Shown here: positions 47,977 through 58,339 of the stretch, piece after piece
How the letters are laid out: the number at the start of each line of letters is the position of its first letter
Numbering within the stretch: position 1 is the first letter of the stretch
Source: Eudorina sp. 2006-703-Eu-15
Lineage: Eukaryota; Chlorophyta; Chlorophyceae; Chlamydomonadales; Volvocaceae
Length of the DNA stretch: 64,000 bases
Direction: 5' to 3'
Assembly: GCA_003117195.1 (NCBI GenBank)
Contig: BDSI01000044.1
Coordinates: 375,952 to 439,951, forward strand
Made by a program: the position numbers and the translations under genes
The notes under the pieces: model-generated
What the model was told of the DNA's origin: nothing
Seen by the model: only the letters and a program-made list of their open reading frames with translations
Databases searched by the model: none

Positions 47977-50900
47977 ATGGAAGACTGGACATCAGCTCAT
48001 CTTCATCCCTTCCAGCAGGACCACGCTTTTTGCGTCGACTTCGATCCTGTTCGCGCCGGTATCCGCGGTGGCAGCCAGGATCCTTACAACAGCATCGGCT
48101 CCCGCGACCGGGCAGCCGCAGCGGCCCCCGCATGGCTGGTGGACCGCGAGACCATGCGCCAGCTGCTGGACGCCGCGGCGGGCCTCTTCACGCCCTGCCC
48201 GCACTGCCATAAGATGCACCAGGGCTCACGTGACAGCCACGTGTCCTTCCTGGACGTGGACGACCGGAGAACCTACTGCCACTTCTGCCGACCCAGCGGC
48301 GTGACCGCGCGGGTGGTGCAGGTCCGGCGCAACACGTACAACGACGGTGAGCGCGCATTTGCAGTGTGGGGCGTGGCGGCAGCAGCGGCGGGAATATTTA
48401 GGGGTTCGTACAGGCCGTTGGGAGCAATGCGCGATTTGGGTCGCAGCGATAGGGGCGGCAAAACTGGCCGCATCTCCGTGGCCACAGGGCTCGCCTGCGC
48501 AGGAGCCCGGCCTCGTGACCCGTGGGTCACAGGGTCCGGGGTGGGCTCGTGGGCATGCAGGGCCCGAGCGCAGCGTTTCCAGGACGGCGCTGCCTGATGG
48601 GCCAGCAAGGTTTCAACGCCGAGGACAGCGCGGCTCGCCAGGGCACGGCACCCGTGCGCCGTCGGAGGGCCCTGCACTGCATCAGGGCCCTCCGCTTTTG
48701 GCGAAGTTAACGTGTCTCCGTCTAGCGCATTGATGTCGGTGTGCAGTATGCAGGTATCTGGATAACACATACATGGGTCCCATGGGATTTCCGTAATTAC
48801 ATGCTTTTGGACCTTGACCAGGGCACTAACGGCCAACCACTACCTACGCCGCAGTGATGAGGACGAGCGACCTCGGCAAGTTGTACGACATTTCGTCCAT
48901 CCAGCAGTACATAATCAACAACGGCAAAGTGATCTTCCTGCGGCCGCGACCGCAGCTCACCAAGTGGGTGCAGGCTAGAGGATTGCATCGCGGGGTGGGA
49001 GTTGGAGCGAAATTAGCCCAGACACACCCATCCCATCGGGGCACCCTAGACAAAGAGGGAGAGGGTCGCGCCGTGGAAACTGGTCTGGATATTGCTCGCT
49101 ATTGCAGAATACGTCCTTCCACTCACGACAAGCCCGATGAAATCCTTTCTCGCTAACCGCAGACGGGACCTCCCGAGTGCATCGCCCCGCCGCCCTTCGG
49201 GTTTCCACACTTGACTTGTCGTACATCACTTGACATGTCGCAGTAGTCCTGACAGGGGCAGGAAGCACCTTGGCAAACGTGGGTTCTCGCACCTTCGCCC
49301 ACGCTTGCACCACAAACCGACAATCGCTTTCCCGTCGACGCCCTTGCCTGCTCGCGGCATCGCGGCACCCGGCCAGGCATTTCGGCAACGCATCTTCGTG
49401 CTACTACTGCAGTCGCGTGCTCATGGACGCCGCCAATCGCTACTGCTCCCTGGAGTGCAAACTGAACGAGGAGGACGGCCTGTCACCGCTCACAGCGGCG
49501 GAGATCCGAGCGGCCCTGGCGGCGGGGGACAACCGCAAGGTCAAGATCCCGCGGCGGTTCACTGGCACCGCCGCCGCCGCCGCGGCAGCGCTGCCGCCGA
49601 TGCAGCCGCCTCCGGGCGGCTCGGGGTACGACACCATTGAGCAGAGCGACTGTACGGATGGAGGATCACCGGGCGATGGTGGTCCCGAGGCGGGCTGCTA
49701 CTCGGGGCAGCAGTGGCGGCGGCGGTGGCAGCAAACCTGGACCGGCGGCGGATTGGAGAACTTGAGAGATGACGCCGCGGGCTACGATGACGGCGATGAC
49801 GTCGCCACCGCCGAAGATAACGGCAGTGACAATGGCGACGACGATGGCGGGCAGGCGGTGGCGGCTGCGGCATCCGTTCCCCGACCGCTTGGTGGCAGCG
49901 CCTGCGCAATCTGGGATGAAGACGACGGCGGCGTCACTGTCGCTGTGACGGCGGCTGTGGCCGGTGGCCCCTGGTTCAACGGCCGCCCAGTCGCTGGCCC
50001 CGTCTCCGTGCCCATCAGGTCTACGGCCAACGCGCCGCCCGCTCTCCCACCATCTATCCACCGCCGACCGCCTCGGCCGCCGCCGCCAACACGACCGGCG
50101 CCCCAGGAGGGCAACGCCCGGCCGCAGCGTCACCGCCAGCCACCCCAGCGGCTGAGCAGCCCCATGGCAGCGCTGCGCCGGCCCGGTGGCACCCGGGCGC
50201 CGCCCCGCGGGGCTTCCCCCCGGCCGCAGCCGCTGCTCGATGACGAGCCGGCGTCCTCGGGCGAGCTGCCCGGCCCGCAGCGCCACTCCGCGCGGCTGGC
50301 GGCGGCCGGCAGGGCCAACAGCGCTCCGTTGCCCGGGGCGCCCGCCGCCGCCTTCCCGGGCGCCGACACCGATCCGCTGCTGAGCCTGTCGTTGGCTGCC
50401 GAGCAGGCGAAGCCGCCGCCACGCGCGGGCCTGGGAGATTACATGCTCTCGTTGATGCGGGAGAGGGGGTACTGTAAGCCCGGCCCCAGGTCCGAGGCGG
50501 CCGCGCCTGAGCTTACGACGGCGGAGCCTGGAGCCGCCAAGTCCGCCTTTGCGGCTGCAGCGGGATGGCTGCCGCCGCCGGAGGCGCACGAGCCGCAGCC
50601 GCAGCCGCAACCGCAGCCGCAACCCGGCAGGGTACCGGTGCGCGCCGTGTCCGCGGGTTCGGGCCCTGTTCCCGCGGCGGGCCCGAATGCGGCGCTGCTG
50701 CTCAGCGGCACCAGCTACATCTCCGGGGGTGTCATGCAGCGCTGGACGGGTCCGGCGGCACGCGGCGGCGCCGCGAGCGGCGGCAAGCGCCGCTGCGTCA
50801 GTGTCGACCTGGGCGGCGGCAGTGACGGCAGCGGCAGCGGGTACGGGTACGGCCAGCCGGAGGTGACGTCACCGCTGCGGCGGCGGCATGGGAACCGGCC

Positions 50901-51360
50901 GGTGGGGCCGTCGCGCGACGACGCGGCCGCATCGCTGTTCAGCCCTTCGCGCGGAGGACGCCGCCGTTATTCGTACACGGCCCTTGGCGGAGGCGGCAGC
51001 GTCCCCGCAGCCGCAAATGGCGCCGCTGCTGGCATGGCCGTTGACGTCGCCTTGGCCACGCTGCTTTCTCTGGCGGGACCGTCCGACACGGCTGGCGGCA
51101 TCCCGTCTAAGGAGAGGCGGGGCGGCGGCGCCGGCGACCCCGCCGCGCCCGTGCCTCCGCGCGCGTCCGGCGTGGCGGCCACAGGAAAGCAGGGGCGGGA
51201 CCCTGACTCACGGCAACCGGGTGCCGAATCCTGCAACGGCGCCGTGGTTAGTGGCGCTGCCGCGGTTGCTGCCTCCGCCGCAGCCGCCGCCGTGGCTCCT
51301 GTTGGCGAGCTCCGCGCCAAGCCGCGTAAGAGGCGGCCCCAGCAGGCGCCCATGGTATGA
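47977..51360 (+). CDS. PLATZ-type zinc-binding transcription factor with long disordered C-terminus
   Basis: Three exons, 47977-48346, 48855-48963 and 49377-51360, give 820 residues in phase. The PLATZ domain spans roughly residues 45-195: WLVDRETMRQLLDAAAGLFT, CPHCHKMH, RTYCHFC, then RVVQVRRNTYNDVM; DLGKLYDISSIQQYIINNGK; VIFLRPRP; and finally CYYCSRVLMDAANRYCSLEC. These match the plant PLATZ layout (C/H zinc ligands, 'IQVRRY.Y.DVV', 'IQ.Y.IN..KVVFL..RPQ', 'C..C.R.L.....FCSL.CK'). PLATZ proteins bind A/T-rich DNA and mostly repress transcription in plants. The remaining ~620 residues are Pro/Ala/Gly/Gln/Asp-rich and probably disordered, far longer than the tails of typical land-plant PLATZ proteins (about 250 residues in all). 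Targets are unknown. Confidence 0.92.
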
Positions 51361-52920
51361 GAGGGCCATGGTGCGAGGCACAGCGATCGGAGGTACGGAC
51401 GGAGCGCGAAGGCCAGCTCAGCAGCGCTGCCGCCTCCGCGCTGCCGTGTCGTGTCCGTTGGTGACACGGAGGAGGACGGACCTGACGGAAGCAGCCCCGC
51501 CTGGTTTGCGGTTCGGCGCCCTTTGCCGTCGTTGTGCAGCCACATGAATCGGGCGTGACAGGCAGGACGCGACAGGGTGCCCGGTGTCGGGAGTTGGATG
51601 GTGAGAGGTGGAGAGTGGGTGGAGGGATGGGTGGAGATGTGCTGCCCGGGTTAGGCACTGAGCGATCGAGGTGAGGGAGCGGGTCACGCACGCCGCAGGA
51701 TACATCCCGCCGAGCTTCCGCCTGTGGATGGGGTATCCCCACCTGGCCAAGATGTTTTGTTACAAGGAGCACTCATCCACGGCCTGAAGGTGGTGGATGA
51801 TGCACGGGCATACCCGGCGGCGGACAACCACGGCTGCTGAGGTATCCGGCGGTACCAACCCATTGGCGACGGAGCGACTGGGCGAGTGTCGCGTGAGGGC
51901 GGGCGTGGATTTGCGGTTGGAGCGTCGTGTTGTCGTACTTGCGCTTCGTACAATCGCCGTACATGTGATGTCATTCAGTCATCACCCACATTTCTATCTA
52001 GACAAGCCAGGAAGAACTAACAAACTCATCATTACTCTCTGCCGGTAGCCGGGCATAGCCGTTACCGTATCTGCAGAAGATGCGAGCGTGACAGGTGTGT
52101 ACGGCATTGCGCCAGCAGGGGCATGCTGCAAAGTCTTCCAATTTGGAGGCAAGCGCGCGCGGATGTTGCAGAGATGGGTGTGGTGCAGCTAGCAGAACTT
52201 GCTTTGGATTTAGCAGCAGGCATGCGTGCGTGCGTGGGTCTCAGTGCTGCAGCCTAGTTGGGGGCCGCGTGATGGGGTGCCGCTAGCGCTAGCATCCCCA
52301 CGGCGAGTCGAGTCGAGTGGCCTGTGCAGATGTAGGCGCATCACATGTTGAAGGCGCAGCCTGCTGTGGCTGCAGCTGCTGTATGGCACTGGGACGCAGG
52401 AGTCAGAATTTCGTGCAGTCAATATGGCAGACATGCATGCGCTCATGGTGGATGGCGGGTGCGTACGGAAGAAAATAATGATCAATCCATTCACCACTGC
52501 TGGTACACCAGGGACAGGCTAGCTCAGGCCTGCCTATAACCACAGAGGAGCACACATACAGCAGGCACGCATGCAGGCAGGCACCAGGCAGGCGGGTAGG
52601 TAGGCCGGCAGCAGGAATGTAAGCATGTGGGTGTTAAGGTGCATCCAAAATCAGCAGGTTGCGTGACATGTGGGAAGACACCCAAACCTCGGCGCCACTA
52701 CTGCTTTGGTTGCCGAAGGCGCTGTGGGGGAATGACGTTGCCCGAGCTATGCGTGCTGCTATCTCGCAAGTGGGAATGGTTAGGTTGCGGTGAACGGTTG
52801 CCGAATGCATCTCCGCAGGTGTGGCCAAAATAATATGGCCCCGAATGGTTGGCTTGTCTTACCTCTTTGGGCTGGCCACAAGTTTCAGGTTCGTATAAAT
52901 GCAGGGCCATCATTATTAAG

Positions 52921-52971
52921 GATGTTACAGCAGACCCCGCGGGTCATCGGTGACAGCCATTGGCGATAGCC
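52921..52971 (-). repeat. Dispersed repeat copy E (intergenic)
   Basis: On the minus strand: GCTATCGCCAATGGCTGTCA then CCGATGACCCGCGGGGTCTG and CTGTAACATC, followed by an AT-rich CTTAATAATGAT tail. The CCAATGGCTGTCACCGATGA part also matches the copy at 60349-60400. Confidence 0.85.
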
Positions 52972-53295
52972 GAAGCTTCCCCACCAAACAGTGCATAAAC
53001 GAAACTTGCGCCACCATGGCGCACCGGACAGGCTCCACAAGTGCACCGAAACACTCCCCGGGCCCACTCTACCAGGGAACCACCCCGTTCCGTCCTGAGA
53101 ACTAAACACCGCCAGGGATAAAGCCCGGTCAGGGGGAGTTAGCCACCAGCCAGGGCGCCCCGATTAGCGCACCACAACACCCCAGCCAACCATAGCTGCA
53201 CGTGCCCTCAGACGGACCCACGGGCGGGTCAGATGATGGCATGGAGTTGTCCTCACGCAGCTCTGTCTCCGACCTGGCAGCAAGTGATTTATGCC

Positions 53296-53452
53296 GTACG
53301 TACATGGACGTACATACAGTATCCCTAGGGGATACTGCCGTATGAGTATCCCCTATCTAGGGGATACTGCCGTATGAGTATCCCCTATCTAGGGGATACT
53401 GCCGTATGAGTATCCCCTAGGGGATATACTGTATGTACGTGCACATACGTAC
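53296..53452. repeat. Nested palindrome array (32-bp unit, about three copies)
   Basis: The inner unit AGGGGATACTGCCGTATGAG + TATCCCCTATCT recurs with exact copies around 53327-53420. Each unit is itself an inverted repeat (GGGGATACT ... AGTATCCCC). The array is flanked by outer arms, GTACATACAGTATCCC on the left and GGGGATATACTGTATGTAC on the right, so the whole block can fold into a long hairpin or cruciform. Confidence 0.95.
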
Positions 53453-54398
53453 ACGCGGAAGGCCTTCCACAAGCGCTTCTCGCTTGATATCCTGAACCAC
53501 TTCAAAGATTCACAGGACTCCATGAACCCAGCAACACGCGGCTTACAACGAACACGCGCATTCTTATGCAAACATACAACAGATCCGTGCAACAAGCAAG
53601 GTCCTATTATTCGGCCTTGGCAAGACAACAATCGGCAGATGACATCGCGCCTAGGGGCGCGGATACGGACGACGCATGTCTGGCTGGCGGAACCCCCGCC
53701 ACCCGTGGAGCAATGTGTGGTGGTGTTGGCTGCGATCGCGGCCATGGAGACTGGTCGCCGATTCATGGCGGCCGCCCTGCGGCGGTCAGCACCTGGTCAG
53801 GGTACGACTGTACGGCCGGGACCGGAATTGGCAGAGCAAGGGGAGCGGCGCGCAATCGCTGATTTTTGGGGGCGCCTTCACGGGTTTGCCCAGTTGGGCC
53901 TTCCGAGACGTGGATGGACCTCGGTGGGCCCCTTCCACCCTTTCTTGAAAGTGTCGGGGGGAGTCTTGCGGTGTGCGTTGCCTGCCCCTGATGAGGGATG
54001 AGGCACGGGTTCCCCGCCCTCAACCTGTTTGTATTCGGGTTGTCCGACCCGGGGCTCAAGTTGGGGACCTGGCCTGCCCCCAGATTGGGTAGGAGGCAGG
54101 GCTCCCGTTGGTGTGTTATTGCTTGGCCTAGGTATTTCTTCTGATGCGGGCTACTCCACTAGCGGTCGCGGGGCAGTGTCACGAGCCAGGCGTGGGTCTT
54201 CCAAGACCTCGAGAGGGTGCAGCGTTGGGTGCCTCAGGGGTGGTGGTAGCTGGGTGATGGGCGACCTCCCCTGTGCTTGGCTTTATCCGCTTCTGGGGAT
54301 TCTGCCCTCTGCTGTGCCTATCCCTTTGGTAGTGTTGCCCCGCTGCGCGCCTCTGCTTGCTTCGGTGTCTGGCTGGGTGGGGTCATGGCCCGGTGTGT

Positions 54399-54446
54399 TT
54401 TTGGGCGGGGCCCCAGCGCGAAGCGCGTTCGGGGGGCCCCGCCCCG
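54399..54446. repeat. GC-rich hairpin
   Basis: GGGCGGGGCCCC and its exact complement GGGGCCCCGCCC flank an AGCGCGAAGCGCGTTCGG loop that is itself partly self-complementary. The hairpin lies at the downstream end of a ~450-base G-rich block. GGGGGGCCCCGCCC also recurs at 55324-55337. Confidence 0.7.
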
Positions 54447-55451
54447 TAGGATTGCCCCTGTCCGTGTGTGTGTGCGTGCGCCGTGCGTGGGTAACGGCAA
54501 AACGTTCATTATCCGCTAAACTAATTCGCAATGGTTGTCATATTATTTGTCCTCTATTGCAAGGTATTCTTGGTTTGGCTGAAAAAAATTCTTTGCGCAC
54601 AAACGGTCAAAGTAAAGCTCCGCGGTCTCCATGGACCCGAGTCAACATCCACCCAACGCCTCTCGCGCTCATGTTTGTTGCAACAGGTGCCGCGTGATGA
54701 ATACTTGGATTAAGAATGGGCGGCGTGTGCTAAATTGAACTTCCATAGTGTTCTGATGTTTGAACATCAAGATGCCACCAACACCAAGATTTGCCTTTCT
54801 GTTTTGCCAGATGAATACAATTCAACAAAATGTATTGAAACAAAGTTTCAAGATGCAAAGGGATAGCATACCGAGTACCAACGAGTTTCGATGGCCGAAG
54901 TCCGGGTCTCTTTTCGCACCCTGTTCTTGCCTTATATTTGCTATGTAACTATTCATAGCAAACTTTAGAGGTTCACGTCTGCTGCGGGCGTGCAACTGAA
55001 GGGCTGCATGCTTGCCGACCGACCAAACAATTACAGTTTCAGGGCAAAACGAGAATGCTTCAAGCTTGCTATGTGATCATCTGCTTGACAGACGGATGCG
55101 GTAGTGCAGAGGCGTCTAGCGTTACGATACGGTGACCGCCGTCGCCGGCGGCGCGTACTGCAGGATGGTTTCGGGGCTGCCGACGTGATTGGGCTTGGTG
55201 AATCTATGCACGCCAATCCACCTTCAACATCAACGACACCCCCAATGGTAACCTTTCACTCTCTCACACTGTTGCGCGGTAATAGAGTTTTCGTTCTAAA
55301 GCAACCGGCCCATACGGATTGTGGGGGGCCCCGCCCTTTTTCCGGCTTCAAGGAAGCCGACCCCTACTTGTTGGGTGCGGCGTTGAGGTGTGGAGGTGTC
55401 CTGCCGCCTTGGCGGTGGGGCCTGCTGGGGCTTGCCCTGGTATACACCGGT

Positions 55452-55495
55452 GATCCCTTTGGGGTCCGCTGTAACGTTCATTCATTCATTCAATC
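55452..55495 (+). repeat. Dispersed repeat copy B (intergenic)
   Basis: GATCCCTTTGGGGTCCGCTG then TAACGTTCATTCATTCATTCA. It is almost identical to copies at 25447-25493 (minus) and 60964-61005 (plus), ending in the same (TTCA)n tail; the bases beyond the tail differ, which marks the element end. Confidence 0.9.
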
Positions 55496-56193
55496 GGCAG
55501 GCCGTGCAACAGCGCTCGCGCGCAAGCCAGAATCGTCAGCAAGGGGCTTCAAATTCGAATTTCACGCCTGCAGCGGAACGAGCAGCAGCATGGCGTGACG
55601 GTGAGAAGTCATCAGCGGGATTGATCCACTGACCCACGGGTCTGCCTGCCTGCTGCTGGCAACCGTCCACCGTCCGCATCCACGTACGACGATCTAATTC
55701 CGGTTCTATCTGCTATCATGTGCATGCGACGGCATGTACGGCACATACTCCATCCACCACCGGGTATCCGATAGAGTCCCTGTTAATTAGGCTCGCAATA
55801 AGGGTGTCGTACTGTGCTGCACAGGTATGCCGGACAGGGGTTTCAGTCATCTCCGCCGACCCATGCGTGCTGTACCATCCTTTCGAATTGCTTGAGTTGC
55901 TGCAGGAGCGAGCAGTACCTTGGGTCCCCCGGGCGCACCAGTTGATGATGGTGTCATGACGAAATTGCCGCGCCGTCACCTGCACACGACGTGACTGCCC
56001 ATCCATCCAACCATCCATCCCTGCTATCTCTGCCTGGATGGAGGAGTCCGGAACAAGCGGGATGGGAAGGCGCAAGGCAACGGAACAGGGGCTCAGGGTA
56101 ATAATGAAACCGATACATACATAGTGTCTAAACTATCGGTCCTCAAATAGTATATATACATAACCAGCACCAGCAGTATGTGCATACCTTCCT

Positions 56194-56946
56194 TTAGTAG
56201 TTGAAGAAGGAGTAGTCCTCAAATAACCAGCTGATAGCGGACATGGTAGCGATCGTGGTGATCCTACTCGTCATCATAGTCCTCAGCACCTTGGAGACCC
56301 TTGCGTACCAGGGAAGGTAGCAGCAGGCAGGGGGTTGTTGGGTTAGCGGTAGGTGCTGTGCCGCATGTATGTGCGTGACCCCTATATATGCGTTGGCAAT
56401 GACATCCACAGCAGACAGACAGCAGGGCGGGGCAGGGCCGCTTATAACAACCGTGTCCCGGCTCGTGTCCCGGCTCGGTCGTCGGCGTGTACATACACCA
56501 CCACCACACACGCACCGTCCCCACACCCATGCATGCCCGGGCTTTTTTCGATTCAACCCCCATGCCCGTACGTACCAGTAGTCGGCCTTGCGAGCCTGCA
56601 CCAGCACCTGGACGTCCTCCTGTGTCAACAGAGATTTCAGCCGGATCTCCTTGATTTCCGCTTTGATCGCCATCAAGTCCTCCTTCACCTCCTGGATATC
56701 CGCTTCGGTCGTCGTCAAATGCATCATCAAGCCCTCCTCCACATTTGCCATGTCCTCACGTACCCCCCATGACGGGAAGGTTCGCACAAGGGCCTCCGCT
56801 GCCTTTCTATCCACGCCGAGCTCCAAAAGCCCCAAAGGCCCTCCCCACGGGATCCTGATGATGGCTAGCTGAGTTGGCGACGAGTCGCTTTGGGGGAGCC
56901 CGCCGGCATTGAAGGACCGAGCCGCGAGGCGATAAGGCGCTGCCAT
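56194..56946 (-). CDS. Small coiled-coil protein with C-terminal hydrophobic segment (orphan; DUF1640/CCDC90-like?)
   Basis: Two exons, 56576-56946 and 56194-56299, joined in phase (TG|G, Trp), give 158 residues. The N-terminus MAAPYRLAARSFNAGGL is basic and Ala-rich, compatible with a mitochondrial presequence. Residues ~40-65 contain LLELGVDRKAAEALVRTF. Residues ~70-120 form an acidic/basic coiled coil (ADIQEVKEDLMAIKAEIKEI). The C-terminus has a hydrophobic stretch (ITTIATMSAISWLF) before FEDYSFFNY. The order 'Leu-Gly-hydrophobic Ala-Glu-Ala helix, coiled coil, C-terminal membrane anchor' recalls the DUF1640/CCDC90 (mitochondrial MCUR1-like) family, but it is shorter than those proteins. 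I do not recognise it with certainty; the start is the first ATG that precedes the presequence-like stretch. Confidence 0.5.
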   Translation of the reverse strand: MAAPYRLAARSFNAGGLPQSDSSPTQLAIIRIPWGGPLGLLELGVDRKAAEALVRTFPSWGVREDMANVEEGLMMHLTTTEADIQEVKEDLMAIKAEIKEIRLKSLLTQEDVQVLVQARKADYWYVRAWGLNRKKPGHAWVWGRCVCGGGVCTRRRPSRDTSRDTVVISGPAPPCCLSAVDVIANAYIGVTHIHAAQHLPLTQQPPACCYLPWYARVSKVLRTMMTSRITTIATMSAISWLFEDYSFFNY

Positions 56947-58339
56947 GTTGCAGCTGCATTTTGTGAAGCAGATAAAAACATAGAAATGAGTGGAATGCCG
57001 GTTTTGATGTTGAGCGTGTGCAGGGCAATAATTGCCGGACCGCAAGATGGACTACGATGGGCAATAACTTAAACGTGTTCCGGTATATACGTCACGCCTT
57101 AGACGGTCGTCATGTACGAATTGTGCGAGAAAAATGTTTGGTCGTTTTGGGGTTTAGGGTTGCGTCCGAGGGCCAAAACCGACAACCGATGAAGGGATTT
57201 ATTGGAGTAAAAGAAGAACACGACTTTTACCGTTCAATAGCGCGTAATATTAACTTGTTTGAGGTGCATGACAGTTCATCGGGTGTTAACATATGATATC
57301 GCTGATATCGCTGATACCTTAATGAAGTAGCACCAAAGCAAGAGTGAAGTACGGTTGCCTGTGTATTACCGTAACATTGCCTAAATCAACTGCTTGACCG
57401 GCAGGCTCAGGTCGGTTGCAGCATTGGTTTGTTGTATGTCGGTGAGGTCAACATGTGGCGTTTGGGGTCAGTCACAAGACTCCGACAGGTCCGTGCAACT
57501 GCGGCGTGAAGTGGGTTGCAGTTTTCAGCTGCTTATCTGACTCTCTCGGCCAGGTCTTGGCTTGTTTGCGGCCTGTCCGTGTCATCATCAGGGGAGAGCT
57601 CCGGGGGCGGCATCACGGCGGACGGAATGTGGTTGAACGGAATTTTATTGAGCGGAATGTGAAGTCTGTGTGTGTCGGCCAGTCGTCTTCTATCTTGCGA
57701 TGCATCTCGTCACGTACCTGCGCCGGGCCCTGATGACCTGGGTCCGTCTTGGAAACATATGGTATCCCCATACAGCAGTGCTTCACAGGCCCTGTGAACC
57801 ATTCCCGAGATACACGGGCCGCCAAGCCCTGTCCTCGTCAACGCAGCAACACGCAAAGCAGGCGCACATTCGCACCTGCAGCGGAGCAGCGGACTCGCTC
57901 ACGCGGGTTGCCTGGTAACCGGCAACTGCCGGTCTGCCATCCGCCTCACCTGCCTCAACGCCTGTCCAAGCGCAATCAGACGAGTCCAATAACCCTGTTC
58001 TTCCAATCCCTGAAAGGGGGAAGGATGCGCATCGAGCCCGGCGCCCGCCCACCCGCAAGTAGGAGTCTGAATGGCACCTCACGCCACCCCGCGCAGGCTC
58101 CTCAGTAAAGACCCCTCACCCGTGCCCCCCCAACCCTCCCCTCCCCTCCCCCCCCCCCGAGTGGCCACCGTACGCCACCGGGTCACCAACACAGTATGAA
58201 ATAGCAAAGTTCGGTCATAGCTGTGAGGGCCGAAGCCACTTCACCACCCCTGCACACGTAAGGAGTGGATGGTCCGTCCAACCCTACAGCAAAACTCGCC
58301 CAGTAACGGCCTGGTGACGTCGGCTGCTCTTGCATGCTC
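56947..58339. other. Intergenic interval, nothing recognised
   Basis: About 1.4 kb with the orphan gene's promoter and the fibrillin 3' UTR. It is AT-richer at 57100-57350. A short run of GGAATGTG-like repeats lies at 57624-57662. I see no gene. Confidence 0.4.

Larger units (their letters stand above)
51361..56193. other. Repeat-rich gene-free interval
   Basis: About 4.8 kb without a supportable gene. It holds the PLATZ 3' end, GCAG-rich simple sequence (~52200-52615), dispersed repeats (52921-52971, 55452-55495), a nested palindrome array (53296-53452), a GC-rich block with a perfect-stem hairpin (about 54399-54446) and a markedly AT-richer island (about 54500-55080) with only short ORFs. 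The mix suggests accumulated transposon remnants; I recognise no transposase, reverse transcriptase or integrase. Confidence 0.5.

Noticed and set aside
53296..53452. CRISPR array
   Set aside because: Units are contiguous palindromes without unique spacers, and the genome is eukaryotic.
53522..54001. 159-codon plus-strand ORF
   Set aside because: No recognisable domain or protein-like pattern, and it overlaps GC-rich repeat sequence; unlikely to be a gene.
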